This document shows positions 45,645 through 54,601 of a stretch of 64,000 bases of DNA, piece after piece. The DNA is from Microbacterium sp. SY138 (GTDB lineage Bacteria; Actinomycetota; Actinomycetes; Actinomycetales; Microbacteriaceae). Each line of letters opens with the position of its first letter. Position 1 is the first letter of the stretch. The notes under the pieces were generated by a model, which worked only from the letters and a program-made list of their open reading frames with translations, did not search any database and was not told the origin of the DNA. The stretch covers positions 1,178,001 through 1,242,000 of the forward strand of contig NZ_CP155793.1 in NCBI RefSeq assembly GCF_039729145.1, read 5' to 3'. Made by a program: the position numbers and the translations under genes.

Positions 45645-45911
45645 ATGAGTACTCCGCTGGACAGCCCCGATCAGGGCGGCGTGGCAACGCTTGATCGCGA
45701 ACTGGAAGAGCTCCTCCGCGAGGAGAATCTCGAACCGGGTGACCATGAGCGCTTCTCGCATTACGTGAAGAAGGACAAGATCCTCGAGTCCGCGATCACC
45801 GGCAAGCCGGTGCGCGCGCTGTGCGGCAAGAAGTGGACCCCGGGCCGTGACCCGGAGAAGTTCCCGATCTGCCCCACATGCAAGGAGATCTACGAGTCGA
45901 TGATCGGCTGA
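45645..45911 (+). CDS. DUF3039 domain protein
   Basis: 88 residues. It contains [11 protein letters not shown] and a zinc-ribbon-like pair: [20 protein letters not shown] with CPTCKEIYE. This small family is common in Actinobacteria and has no assigned function; a metal-binding role is inferred from the cysteines. It converges on pncB with 2 nt between the stops. Confidence 0.9.
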   Translation: MSTPLDSPDQGGVATLDRELEELLREENLEPGDHERFSHYVKKDKILESAITGKPVRALCGKKWTPGRDPEKFPICPTCKEIYESMIG

Positions 45912-45913
45912 CC

Positions 45914-47239
45914 TCAGTCGGCTTCGAGATACACGGTGGGAATCGCCGGGTCGGACTTGCTGAGCGCGAGCGCACGTACCGGGAGCTCTTCGCGCACACG
46001 CAGATGATGAGCGCGTGCCGCTGCCGTGCCGTCGACTCCCTCGTACGAGGAGTCGATCTCGCCTGCCTCGACGAACGTCACCTGCAGCGGGCGGCCGTCG
46101 GGGTGCTCGGCCGCAGTGTCGAGATCTTCGAAGCCGTCCGACACGACGACCGTCTCTGCGGTGGCGACGCCGTCGACCAGAGTGCGGAACGCCGCTTTGC
46201 GTCCGCCATGCGATGCCTTGTCGGCGGACGCCTTCGCGACGCCGATCCAGGACCCCTCCGCATCCTGGCGCGCCACCAGCTTGTAGACCATGCTGGCGGT
46301 CGGATACCCGGACCCGGTCACGACCGAGGTTCCGACCCCGTAGGCGTCGACGGGCGAGGCGGCGAGGGCGGCGATCGCGTACTCGTCGAGGTCGCTGGTC
46401 ACGGTGATGCGTGTCGACGTCGCACCGAGTTCGTCGAGCTGCGCGCGGACATCGCCCGCGACGATCGGGAGGTCACCGGAATCGATCCGGACGCCGCCGA
46501 GCTCCGTGCCGGCGACGCGGATCGCCGTCTCGACACCCGTGCGGATGTCGTACGTGTCGACGAGCAGCGTCGTTCCGGTGCCCATGCTCGCGACCTGGGA
46601 GCGGAAGGCTTCCTCCTCTGTGTCGTGCAGCAGCGTCCAGGAGTGCGCGGCGGTGCCCATCGTGGGGATGCCCCAGCGTCGTCCGGCCTCGAGATTGCTG
46701 GTCGCCCCGAAACCGGCGATGTATGCGGCTCGGGCTGCGGCGACGGCCGAGCGCTCGGCGGCCCGGCGGGAGCCCATCTCGGCCAGCGGACGTTCGCCGG
46801 CGGCGATGCTCATGCGCGATGCGGCGGTGGCGACGGCGGAGTCGTGGTTGAGCACGCTCAGCGCGAGAGTCTCGAGCACCACCGCATCGGCGAACGTGCC
46901 CTCGACTGTGAGGATCGGAGAGCCCGGGAAGTACAGCTCGCCTTCGCGGTAGCCGCGGATGGATCCGGTGAACCGATAGTTCTCGAGGTGAGCGATGGAC
47001 GCGGCATCCACGACGTTCTCGTCTCTGAGGAACCGCAGTTCGTCGTCGCCGAAGCGGAAGTCGCGCAAGAGGCCCAAAAGGCGGCCGGTGCCCGCGACGA
47101 CACCGAAACGGCGGCCGCCGGACAACCGTCGGGAGAACAACTCGAAGACGCTGGGGCGGAACGCCGTCCCATCACGCAGGGAAGCGGCGAGCATCGTCAG
47201 CTCATAGCGGTCGGTGAGCAGCGCCGTCGACGTGGTCAT
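45914..47239 (-). CDS. pncB: Nicotinate phosphoribosyltransferase
   Basis: 441 residues. It makes nicotinate mononucleotide from nicotinate and PRPP in NAD salvage. The N-terminus [18 protein letters not shown] is typical, and [20 protein letters not shown] and [22 protein letters not shown] are the catalytic and phosphate-binding regions. The ATG is preceded by TAAACT 6 nt upstream. It diverges from murI. M. tuberculosis also keeps pncB near murI and rph. Confidence 0.94.
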   Translation of the reverse strand: MTTSTALLTDRYELTMLAASLRDGTAFRPSVFELFSRRLSGGRRFGVVAGTGRLLGLLRDFRFGDDELRFLRDENVVDAASIAHLENYRFTGSIRGYREGELYFPGSPILTVEGTFADAVVLETLALSVLNHDSAVATAASRMSIAAGERPLAEMGSRRAAERSAVAAARAAYIAGFGATSNLEAGRRWGIPTMGTAAHSWTLLHDTEEEAFRSQVASMGTGTTLLVDTYDIRTGVETAIRVAGTELGGVRIDSGDLPIVAGDVRAQLDELGATSTRITVTSDLDEYAIAALAASPVDAYGVGTSVVTGSGYPTASMVYKLVARQDAEGSWIGVAKASADKASHGGRKAAFRTLVDGVATAETVVVSDGFEDLDTAAEHPDGRPLQVTFVEAGEIDSSYEGVDGTAAARAHHLRVREELPVRALALSKSDPAIPTVYLEAD

Positions 47240-47245
47240 GCGCTC

Positions 47246-47251
47246 AGTTTA
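47246..47251 (-). promoter_or_regulatory. -10 hexamer TAAACT for pncB
   Basis: It ends 6 nt before the ATG at 47239. Confidence 0.5.
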
Positions 47252-47288
47252 GTGAGAGCGCCGATGCACGCGGCGGGTTCCGCGCGGG

Positions 47289-47294
47289 TAGGCT
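47289..47294 (+). promoter_or_regulatory. -10 hexamer TAGGCT for murI
   Basis: It lies 8 nt before the ATG at 47303. Confidence 0.5.
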
Positions 47295-47302
47295 GGGGAG
47301 TC

Positions 47303-48133
47303 ATGAACGACGCGCCGATCGGGATCTTCGACTCCGGTGTCGGCGGGCTCACGGTGGCGCGAGCCATCCGCGCCCAGCTGCCCCGGGAGTCGTTCGTCTA
47401 CATCGGCGACACCGCCCACTCGCCGTACGGTCCGAAGCCCATCGCGGACGTGCGCCGCTACTCCCTCGAAGTGCTCGACACCCTGGTCGAGCAGGGCGTC
47501 AAGATGCTGGTGATCGCGTGCAACACCGCTTCCGCCGCCATGCTCCGCGACGCTCGCGAGCGCTACGACGTTCCCGTGGTCGAGGTGATCGGCCCCGCGG
47601 TGCGCCGCGCGGTCTCCACCACGCGCAACGGACGTGTCGGTGTGATCGGCACTGTCGGCACCATCGGCTCGCGCGCCTACCAGGACATGCTCGAGGTCAA
47701 CGAGAGGCTGCAGGTGTTCACCGCCGCCTGCCCGCGCTTCGTCGAATTCGTCGAGGCCGGGATCACGGGTACCCCGGAGGTGCTCGCGGTCGCCGAGGAG
47801 TATCTCGCGCCCCTTCGAGACGCCGAGGTCGACACACTCGTGCTCGGCTGCACGCACTATCCGTTCCTTCGGGGCGCGATCAGCTACGTCATGGGAGAGG
47901 GCGTCACCCTCGTCTCCAGCGACGATGAGACGGCAGGCGACGTCTACCGCCAGCTCGTCCGGGGTGATCTGCTCGCGTCGCCGGATGCCACCGCCAGCTA
48001 CGTGTACGAGGCCACCGGCGCCTCGACCGACGACTTCACCGCGCTGGCCAACCGCCTGATGGGCCGCGAGGTCCGGGACGTGCAACTGGTCCAGACCGGC
48101 GTGATCACCCTCCCCGAGATCGCTTTCGAGTAA
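47303..48133 (+). CDS. murI: Glutamate racemase
   Basis: 276 residues. It supplies D-glutamate for peptidoglycan. Both catalytic cysteines are present: [12 protein letters not shown] and LGCTHYPFL; the start [17 protein letters not shown] is the family signature. Ribonuclease PH follows after 52 nt, as in mycobacteria. Confidence 0.97.
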   Translation: MNDAPIGIFDSGVGGLTVARAIRAQLPRESFVYIGDTAHSPYGPKPIADVRRYSLEVLDTLVEQGVKMLVIACNTASAAMLRDARERYDVPVVEVIGPAVRRAVSTTRNGRVGVIGTVGTIGSRAYQDMLEVNERLQVFTAACPRFVEFVEAGITGTPEVLAVAEEYLAPLRDAEVDTLVLGCTHYPFLRGAISYVMGEGVTLVSSDDETAGDVYRQLVRGDLLASPDATASYVYEATGASTDDFTALANRLMGREVRDVQLVQTGVITLPEIAFE

Positions 48134-48185
48134 CCCGGATCGAGTCGCTCCGATTCGCTCCGCCATCCCGACCTGAAAGAAGCAC

Positions 48186-48923
48186 ATGTCCGAAATCGTC
48201 CGCGTCGACGGCCGCTCCACCGATCAGCTTCGTGAGATCACGATCGAGCGCGGTTGGAGCGCGCACGCCGAGGGATCGGCATTGATCAGCTTCGGCGGCA
48301 CCAAGGTGCTGTGCACCGCCTCCTTCACCAACGGCGTCCCGCGCTGGCTGACCGGCAAGGGCAAGGGCTGGGTCACGGCCGAGTACTCCATGCTCCCGCG
48401 CGCCACGAACAGCCGGAACGACCGAGAGAGCGTCAAGGGCCGCATCGGCGGTCGCACCCACGAGATCTCGCGACTGATCGGGCGCGCGCTGCGGGCCGTC
48501 GTCGACACGAAGGCGCTCGGCGAGAACACGATCGTCATCGACTGCGACGTGCTGCAGGCCGATGGCGGCACGCGCACGGCGGCCATCACCGGCGCGTACG
48601 TGGCGCTCGCCGACGCGATCGAATGGGGCCGGGAGAAGAAGTTCATCGGCAAGAACTCCACGCCGCTGCTCGACTCGGTCGCCGCGGTGTCGGTCGGGAT
48701 CATCGACGGCGAGCCCATGCTCGACCTGGCATATGTCGAGGACGTGCGCGCCGAGACCGACATGAATGTCGTGGTCACCGGCCGCGGGCTCTTCGTCGAG
48801 GTGCAGGGAACAGCCGAGGGCGCACCGTTCGACAAGCGGGAACTGGATGCGCTGCTCGAGCTCGGTCTGGCCGGATGCGCCGATCTGAAGGGCACGCAGA
48901 TCGCCGCGTTGAAGGGGGAATGA
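48186..48923 (+). CDS. rph: Ribonuclease PH
   Basis: 245 residues. The phosphorolytic 3'-to-5' exonuclease trims tRNA precursors. Motifs: [13 protein letters not shown] at the start, [19 protein letters not shown] (family signature), and [19 protein letters not shown]. Length is typical. GAAAGAAG precedes the ATG. It is coupled to rdgB downstream. Confidence 0.97.
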   Translation: MSEIVRVDGRSTDQLREITIERGWSAHAEGSALISFGGTKVLCTASFTNGVPRWLTGKGKGWVTAEYSMLPRATNSRNDRESVKGRIGGRTHEISRLIGRALRAVVDTKALGENTIVIDCDVLQADGGTRTAAITGAYVALADAIEWGREKKFIGKNSTPLLDSVAAVSVGIIDGEPMLDLAYVEDVRAETDMNVVVTGRGLFVEVQGTAEGAPFDKRELDALLELGLAGCADLKGTQIAALKGE

Positions 48924-48925
48924 CG

Positions 48926-49519
48926 ATGCGAGTCGTTCTCGCGACGCACAATCCGCACAAGGTCGCGGAGTTCCAGCAGATCGTGGAGCAGACACGCCCC
49001 GACCTCGAGATCGTCGGCTACGACGGTCCGGAGCCGGTGGAAGACGGCGTGACGTTCGCCGAGAATGCGCTCATCAAGGCGCGAGCGGCCGCCGCTCACA
49101 CAGGACTCGCTGCGCTCGCCGACGACTCCGGCATCTGCGTCGACGTGCTCGGCGGGTCACCGGGGGTGTTCTCCGCCTACTGGGCGGGGCAGAAGAAGGA
49201 CGCGACGGCGAATCTCGAGCTGCTGCTCGACCAGCTGCACGACATCGCCGACCCCCACCGCTCCGCGCACTTCACCTCGACGATCGCCCTCGTGCTGCCG
49301 GACGGCCGGGAGCAGGTCGTGGAGGGACGCTGGCCGGGTCGCCTGGCGCATACGGTGTCGGGCGCCGGCGGCTTCGGGTACGACCCGATCTTCATCCCTG
49401 ACGGCCAGCCGGCAGGGGAGGAGCGGTCGGTGGGTGAGTTCTCCTCCGATGAGAAGCAGGCGCAGTCGCACCGAGCGCGCGCCTTCGCGGAACTGGTTCC
49501 GCTGCTTGCCGCGCTCTGA
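48926..49519 (+). CDS. rdgB: dITP/XTP pyrophosphatase (RdgB/HAM1)
   Basis: 197 residues. It removes deaminated purine triphosphates. Motifs: VLATHNPHKVAEF (nucleotide binding), FAENALIKARAAA, ALADDSGICVDVLGG, and GGFGYDPIFIPDG. ATG 48926 has GAAGGGGG at a suitable distance; the ATG at 48920, overlapping the rph stop (ATGA), is possible and adds two residues. Confidence 0.95.
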   Translation: MRVVLATHNPHKVAEFQQIVEQTRPDLEIVGYDGPEPVEDGVTFAENALIKARAAAAHTGLAALADDSGICVDVLGGSPGVFSAYWAGQKKDATANLELLLDQLHDIADPHRSAHFTSTIALVLPDGREQVVEGRWPGRLAHTVSGAGGFGYDPIFIPDGQPAGEERSVGEFSSDEKQAQSHRARAFAELVPLLAAL

Positions 49520-49610
49520 GCGCGGCGGCCGCGAGAAACCGCTGCTGAAGCTGAGAATCGTTACCCTTCCCGACTAGCCGGAACCCGCCTTCCGGCCCTC
49601 GATCCCGGTC

Positions 49611-49616
49611 TAGCCT
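49611..49616 (+). promoter_or_regulatory. -10 hexamer TAGCCT for the CDF transporter
   Basis: It lies 6 nt before the ATG at 49623. Confidence 0.5.
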
Positions 49617-49622
49617 GGGGGC

Positions 49623-50543
49623 ATGCACGATCACGCACCCGCCCCCGGTGGCATCCGTTCCGCGAGCAGCAGACGCCTGCTCGCGATCTCGCTGTCCCTC
49701 ACTGCGACGGTGATGCTCGTGCAGGTCGTCGGCGCACTGCTCTCGGGCTCTCTGGCGCTGCTCGCCGATGCCGCGCATATGTTCACAGATGCCTCCGGTC
49801 TCGTGATCGCCCTCATCGCCGCCACCGTCGCCGCACGTCCGGCCGACGACCGGCGCACTTTCGGGTACCAGCGCGCCGAGGTGTTCGGCGCGCTGATCAA
49901 CGCGGTGATCCTGATCGCCCTCGCGACCTGGGTCGCGATCGAGGGGATCGGGCGACTCATCAATCCGGGGGAGGTCGAGGTCGCCGGCGGGCTGATGCTG
50001 GTCGTCGCCGTGGTCGGGCTCCTCGCGAACGCGGTGTCGATGTGGCTGTTGAGTCGTGCGCAGCGCACCAGCATCAACGTGCGCGGTGCGTACCTCGAAG
50101 TGATGGGAGATCTGATCGGTTCGGTGGCGGTCATCGTGGCAGCCGCGGTCATCCTCATCACCGGATGGATGCCGGCCGACGCCATCGCCTCGCTGTTCAT
50201 CGCGGCGATGATCATCCCCCGGGCCATCGCGCTGCTGCGGGAGGTGTTCTCGGTTCTCGCCGAGTCCGCGCCGAAGGGCACGGCGGTGAGCGAGATCCGT
50301 ACCCACCTGCTCGGGTACGACGGTGTCGTCGGGGTGCACGACGTCCATGTCTGGCAGCTGACCCGCGGGGCCCCGGTGTTCACGGCCCACGTCAGCATCG
50401 ACCCGGAGCTGTTCGCCGACGGACGCTCGTCGCAGCTGTTGACCGAGATGCAGGCATGCCTCGCCGACCACTTCGACGTGGCGCACTCGACCTTCCAGAT
50501 CGAGCCTGCGGAACAGGCGGACTGCGAACCGCGACACGCCTGA
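49623..50543 (+). CDS. Cation diffusion facilitator (zinc/metal efflux)
   Basis: 306 residues, six predicted membrane segments and a C-terminal cytoplasmic domain. The N-terminus has MHDHAP. The TM2 metal motif is DAAHMFTDASGL (His and Asp). In TM5 the usual HxxxD is YLEVMGD, with Glu in place of His; this is seen in some actinobacterial members. The C-terminal domain (VHDVHVWQL) is normal. Ion specificity is likely Zn but unproven. It converges on ligD. Confidence 0.88.
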   Translation: MHDHAPAPGGIRSASSRRLLAISLSLTATVMLVQVVGALLSGSLALLADAAHMFTDASGLVIALIAATVAARPADDRRTFGYQRAEVFGALINAVILIALATWVAIEGIGRLINPGEVEVAGGLMLVVAVVGLLANAVSMWLLSRAQRTSINVRGAYLEVMGDLIGSVAVIVAAAVILITGWMPADAIASLFIAAMIIPRAIALLREVFSVLAESAPKGTAVSEIRTHLLGYDGVVGVHDVHVWQLTRGAPVFTAHVSIDPELFADGRSSQLLTEMQACLADHFDVAHSTFQIEPAEQADCEPRHA

Positions 50544-50560
50544 GCGATCCGGTCCTGACC

Positions 50561-52522
50561 TCAGCTTTCGACGGCGATCTCGTGCGGGCTCTTGTCCGGG
50601 CGGAGCCCCCGCCAACGGGCATGGCGGAGCACACCGTCGGGCGTCCAGTTCGCGAACTCGACCTCGCCCACGACTTCCGGACGCACCCACAGGGCGTCGG
50701 AGGCATCGGGCGCGGGGACGCCGTCGAGTGGGGCAGCGTCCACGCGCAGCGGATCGAGTCGTGCGAGCAGGTCGCGCAGTATTCGGTCGGTGAATCCGGT
50801 CCCCACACGTCCGACGTAGCGGAGACCGCCCGTTCCTCGGTCCGGATCGGGCACGGCGAGCAGCAGAGATCCGAGCGTGCTCTCCCTGTCGCCCTTCCCT
50901 GGCCGGATACCGACGATCACCGCCTCCTGCATCCGCGTGTGCTTCAGCTTCAGCCACGAGGGGGAGCGCTGCCCTGGCCGGTATCGCGACTGAGGATCCT
51001 TGACGACGACGCCCTCGAGTCCGAACTCCCTGCTCGCGGCGAGTGCCGCGTCCACGTCGTCGAACACGGGAGGGACCTGCACGGGGGCGTCGAGATCGTC
51101 GATCAGCTCCTCGAGCAGGGTCCTGCGTTCGCGCAGAGTCATACCGGTGAGGTCGTGTCCGTCGAGACGCAGCAGGTCGAACAGCATGTAGACGACGGGG
51201 GTGCGGACCACTTCGCGTTCGATCTCGCGTGGCCGGGTGAGGTGCATCCGGTTCTGGAGGAGGGAGAAGCTCGGCCGGCCGTGGGAGTCGAACGCGACGA
51301 TCTCGCCGTCGACGACGGCATCCGCCACGGGGAGGAAGGGGGCGCCGTCAGCGGTGAGTTCGGGATACCGGGCCGTGATGTCCGTGCCGCGGCGCGCGTG
51401 CAGCAGCATGCGCCCGTCTGCCCAGGTGCCCATCGCACGGATGCCGTCCCACTTCACCTCGACCCACGAGGGGTCGCTCAGTGCACGTGCCACTCCGGGG
51501 GTGCCGTTCTCCGCGAGCATCGGCGCCATCGACGCCGTGGCCGGAGGGGCGACAGCGGCGACAGGGGCGGGAGAGCTTCGGGGATATCGATGGGAGTGAT
51601 GGGTCTTCGCGGGTTGCGGGAGCGGAGTCGTCGCCGGCGGGCGGAGCATCGCGAGCGGGTCGATTCCCGCGGCGGCTCGCGCGAGCACCTCGTCGAGGTC
51701 GAGCTGCGCGAGTTCCGGGGCGTCGAGTTCCTCCCACGTGCGAGGGGCCGCCACCCAGGGCTGTGCACGTCCGCGGAGGGAGTAGGGCGAGATGGTGGTC
51801 TTCTTGCCGTTGTTCTGGCTCCAGTCGAGGAACACCTTTCCCCCTCGGACCGCCTTCGCCATGACGCTGGTCGCGAGGTCCGGGTGATCGCTCTCGATCA
51901 TCCGTGCGAGTTCCTTGACGACGGCGGAGACCTCGTCGCTCGTCTGCTCGCCGGGCAATGACGCGTAGAGGTGGATGCCCTTGCTTCCGCTGGTCACCGG
52001 CAGAGGGTCGAGCCCCATGCCGGACAGGAGGACGCGCGCGATGCGGGCGACCTCGGCACACTGCGACAGCCCCACGCCGGGGCCGGGATCGAGATCGAGG
52101 ACGAGTCGATCGGGGTTGCCGGGAAGGCCCGCGGAGGAGAAGCGCCACTGCGGCACATGCAGCTCGATGGCGGCGACCTGCGCAAGCCACACGAGAGTCG
52201 GGATGTCCTGGACGAGGGGGTATTCCTTCGGACCGTCCGAGTGCTGGATCGCCTGTCGAGGAATCCACGAGGGGGCGCCCGGTTCGAGCTGTTTCGTGAA
52301 GAAGGCGTCGGCCGGGGCATCCGCGGTCCCGACGCCCTCGACCCAGCGTTTGCGCGTGACGGGGCGCCCGGCGAGGAGGGGGAGCAGGAGTGGAGCGATG
52401 GCCGTGTAGTAGGCGATGACCTCGCCCTTGGTGGTGCCGGTGGAGGGGTAGACGACTTTGTCGAGGTTCGTCACCCGCAGACGACGACCGTCGACCTGCA
52501 CGATCTGCGCGTCTGCGACCAT
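50561..52522 (-). CDS. ligD: NHEJ DNA ligase LigD (polymerase and ligase domains, no phosphoesterase domain)
   Basis: 653 residues. N-terminal primase-polymerase domain (about 1-290): LVLDLDPGPG metal site, TSGSKGIHLYAS, and FLDWSQNNGKKTTISPYS. A Pro-rich linker leads to the ATP-dependent ligase (about 340-650): adenylated Lys in EVKWDGIRAM, YMLFDLLRLDG, LEGVVVKDPQSRY, and WLKLKH. The phosphoesterase domain found in mycobacterial LigD is absent. It diverges from ku. TACGCT 6 nt before the ATG supports the start. Confidence 0.95.
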   Translation of the reverse strand: MVADAQIVQVDGRRLRVTNLDKVVYPSTGTTKGEVIAYYTAIAPLLLPLLAGRPVTRKRWVEGVGTADAPADAFFTKQLEPGAPSWIPRQAIQHSDGPKEYPLVQDIPTLVWLAQVAAIELHVPQWRFSSAGLPGNPDRLVLDLDPGPGVGLSQCAEVARIARVLLSGMGLDPLPVTSGSKGIHLYASLPGEQTSDEVSAVVKELARMIESDHPDLATSVMAKAVRGGKVFLDWSQNNGKKTTISPYSLRGRAQPWVAAPRTWEELDAPELAQLDLDEVLARAAAGIDPLAMLRPPATTPLPQPAKTHHSHRYPRSSPAPVAAVAPPATASMAPMLAENGTPGVARALSDPSWVEVKWDGIRAMGTWADGRMLLHARRGTDITARYPELTADGAPFLPVADAVVDGEIVAFDSHGRPSFSLLQNRMHLTRPREIEREVVRTPVVYMLFDLLRLDGHDLTGMTLRERRTLLEELIDDLDAPVQVPPVFDDVDAALAASREFGLEGVVVKDPQSRYRPGQRSPSWLKLKHTRMQEAVIVGIRPGKGDRESTLGSLLLAVPDPDRGTGGLRYVGRVGTGFTDRILRDLLARLDPLRVDAAPLDGVPAPDASDALWVRPEVVGEVEFANWTPDGVLRHARWRGLRPDKSPHEIAVES

Positions 52523-52528
52523 GGGGCC

Positions 52529-52534
52529 AGCGTA
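52529..52534 (-). promoter_or_regulatory. -10 hexamer TACGCT for ligD
   Basis: It ends 6 nt before the ATG at 52522. Confidence 0.45.
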
Positions 52535-52550
52535 GTCAAGGCGCAGCATC

Positions 52551-52624
52551 GCCAGGGGTAGCGTCGCCAGGGGTAGCGCCGCCAGGGTAGCGCCGTCAAG
52601 GGGCTGGCGCCCTCAAGGGGCTGG
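52551..52624. repeat. Degenerate tandem repeats between ligD and ku
   Basis: Three near-identical units GCCAGGGGTAGCG(T/C)C at 52551-52594 (15, 15 and 14 nt), then TCAAGGGGCTGG twice (52596-52607 and 52613-52624). They fill the divergent intergenic region and lie upstream of both NHEJ genes. Confidence 0.75.
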
Positions 52625-52657
52625 TCGTGACGGCTGTGACTGGTGTCTACTGGTGTG

Positions 52658-53467
52658 ATGAGGACGATCTGGAAGGGCGCACTGACGTTCGGGCTCGTGA
52701 ATGTGCCGGTCAAGGTGTACTCCGCGACCGAGGACCACGACGTGCCGCTGCATCAGGTGCACGAGAAGGACGGCGGGCGCATCCGTTATCAGCGCACCTG
52801 CGAAGTCTGCGGAGAGACCGTGGCGTACGCCGACATCGACCGCGCCTACGTCGACGAAGGCCAGACCGTCGTGCTGACGAAGGACGACCTCGCCGCCCTC
52901 CCCGCGGAGAAGAGCCGGGAGATCGACGTCGTCGAGTTCGTGCCCTCCGAACAGGTCGACCTGCTCACGCTCGACAAGCCGTACTACCTCGAACCCGATT
53001 CGAAGTCGCCCAAGGCGTATGTGCTGCTGCGGAAGACGCTCGAACAGACGGACCGCACGGCGATCGTGCGCTTCACACTTCGGCAGAAGACACGGCTCGC
53101 CGCGCTCCGGGTGCGGGGGAAGGTCCTCGTGCTGCAGACCCTGCTCTGGGCCGATGAGGTGCGCGAAGCCGCGTTCCCCTCGCTGGACGAGGACGTGCGG
53201 ATCTCGAAGAAGGAGCTGGAGCTCTCGGCCTCGCTCGTCGACAGCTACTCGGCGGACTTCGACCCCGAGGCATTCGTCGACGAGTACCAGAAGGAGCTCC
53301 GTACCCTCATCGACGCGAAGATCGAGGCGGGCGACACGTTCGACGTGGCCGAGACCTTCGGGGAAGCAGAGAAAGCGGCCGAGGGCGGCGAGGTCATCGA
53401 CCTCATGGAGGCGCTGCGCGCGAGCGTGGCGCGCTCGAAGGAAGAGCGCGCGAAGAACGCGGGGTGA
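52658..53467 (+). CDS. ku: Ku protein of bacterial NHEJ
   Basis: 269 residues. Homodimeric DNA-end binding protein that recruits LigD. The Ku core is clear: TIWKGALTFGLVNVPVKVYSA at the start, CEVCGETVAYADI (a CxxC pair), DVVEFVPSEQVDLL and PYYLEPD. The Lys-rich tail seen in some Ku proteins is short here. ATG 52658 gives the usual MRTIWKG start. Its stop lies at the edge of a terminator. Confidence 0.96.
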   Translation: MRTIWKGALTFGLVNVPVKVYSATEDHDVPLHQVHEKDGGRIRYQRTCEVCGETVAYADIDRAYVDEGQTVVLTKDDLAALPAEKSREIDVVEFVPSEQVDLLTLDKPYYLEPDSKSPKAYVLLRKTLEQTDRTAIVRFTLRQKTRLAALRVRGKVLVLQTLLWADEVREAAFPSLDEDVRISKKELELSASLVDSYSADFDPEAFVDEYQKELRTLIDAKIEAGDTFDVAETFGEAEKAAEGGEVIDLMEALRASVARSKEERAKNAG

Positions 53468-53501
53468 TCATCGGGTGCCGAGGAACCGGCACCCGATGAT
53501 C
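53466..53501. terminator. Bidirectional terminator between ku and the DedA gene
   Basis: GATCATCGGGTGCCG and CGGCACCCGATGATC are perfect 15-bp arms with a 6-nt loop. It overlaps the ku stop codon and lies just past the DedA stop. Confidence 0.88.
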
Positions 53502-53503
53502 GA

Positions 53504-54283
53504 TCAGTGCTTGCCGTCGCCGTCCAGGTCAGGGGCGCGGTCGAACACGTCGGCGTCGAGCACGAGTTCCTGCGCTTCCTCGGCATCGGTGACCACGTCT
53601 TCGCCGGCCGCCTCGGCCTTCTTCGCCTTGTGGCGCTCGGACAGGTAGTGCCACAGCGTGACGAGTGCGGTGCCACCGACGGCCGCGAGCAGGATGAGGT
53701 CGATGTAGCTCTCCACGAACTCGGCGACCGGCGGGATGAACCCGATGAGGTAGCCGAACATCGTGAGCCCGAAGCCCCAGAGGACCGCACCGATCAGGTT
53801 GTAGAGCGTGTACTTGCGCCACGGCATGTGGCCGACGCCGGCGGCGACCGGGGCGAAGGTCCGCACGATCGGCACGAAGCGCGCGAGGATCACGGTGATG
53901 CCGCCGAAGCGCTCGAAGAACGCGTTCGTGCGTTCGACGTTCTTCTTGCTGAAGAGGCCCGATTCCTTGCGCTCGAAGACCGCCGGTCCGCCCTTGTGGC
54001 CGATGACGTATCCGACTTCACCGCCCACGAACGCCGCGAGGCCGATCAGGAGGGCGACCCACCAGACGTTGATGCCGAAGACGCCGTGCTCGGAGCCCGC
54101 GATCGGGTGCGAGAGCAGGCCGGCGATCACCAGGAGGGTGTCACCGGGAAGTAGGAATCCGACGAGCAGACCGGTCTCGGCGAAGATGATGAAGCACACC
54201 ACGAGCAGTGCCCACGGCCCGGCGGTCCCGATGATCGTCGCAGGATCGAGCCAGGGGATGAGAGCGGTCGGTGCGTGCAGCAT
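53504..54283 (-). CDS. DedA/VTT family membrane protein
   Basis: 259 residues with about five hydrophobic segments. Family motifs: IIFAETGLLVGFLLPGDTLL, GGEVGYVIGHKGG and ILARFVPIVRTFAPVAAGVGHM (the conserved Arg/Pro SNARE-associated stretch). DedA proteins are thought to recycle undecaprenyl phosphate or scramble lipids. The tail (about 225-259) is charged and acidic. The ATG at 54283 has no obvious ribosome site; a GTG at 54295 is an alternative. Confidence 0.9.
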   Translation of the reverse strand: MLHAPTALIPWLDPATIIGTAGPWALLVVCFIIFAETGLLVGFLLPGDTLLVIAGLLSHPIAGSEHGVFGINVWWVALLIGLAAFVGGEVGYVIGHKGGPAVFERKESGLFSKKNVERTNAFFERFGGITVILARFVPIVRTFAPVAAGVGHMPWRKYTLYNLIGAVLWGFGLTMFGYLIGFIPPVAEFVESYIDLILLAAVGGTALVTLWHYLSERHKAKKAEAAGEDVVTDAEEAQELVLDADVFDRAPDLDGDGKH

Positions 54284-54348
54284 GGTTTCGAGCACTGGGG
54301 GAGTCCCGTCGGTCGTGAATGGTCGGCGGTAGAACAGAGCGATGTCGT

Positions 54349-54369
54349 GACGACCGGAGAAAGGTCGTC
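54349..54369 (-). terminator. Hairpin after tRNA-Leu
   Basis: GACGACC and GGTCGTC around a 7-nt loop, 12 nt downstream of the tRNA. Confidence 0.5.
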
Positions 54370-54381
54370 GTCGTCTCTCGT

Positions 54382-54463
54382 GCGGAAGGTGGGACTTGAA
54401 CCCACACGCCCTGGGGCACAGGAACCTAAATCCTGCGTGTCTGCCAATTCCACCACTCCCGCG
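54382..54463 (-). tRNA. tRNA-Leu (anticodon UAG)
   Basis: The 82-nt minus-strand sequence folds as a class II tRNA. Acceptor GCGGGAG pairs with CTTCCGC (one G-U), discriminator A; anticodon stem CAGGA/TCCTG with loop TTTAGGT gives UAG, reading CUA; the T arm has GTGGG-TTCAAGT-CCCAC. CCA is not encoded. Confidence 0.95.
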
Positions 54464-54474
54464 CGGTGGAATCA

Positions 54475-54480
54475 GTCTAC
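54475..54480 (-). promoter_or_regulatory. -10 hexamer TAGACT of tRNA-Leu
   Basis: It lies 11 nt before the mature 5' end; CAGACA 18 bp further upstream is a possible -35. Confidence 0.5.
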
Positions 54481-54601
54481 TGATCACCGAATCCGCGTGT
54501 CTGGGGATCAGCCCGTAGTCCGCGCCGTCCGACGGTCGGGCGCGGGGAAGGCCTGTGGATAACTTCCGAGGCAGGCCTCGGATTGTTGCGAGGATGCCGG
54601 G

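Noticed and set aside
49545..49570. Zur box upstream of the CDF gene
   Set aside because: Only about 10 of 15 positions match my memory of the consensus, and it is not symmetric. Not listed as a feature.
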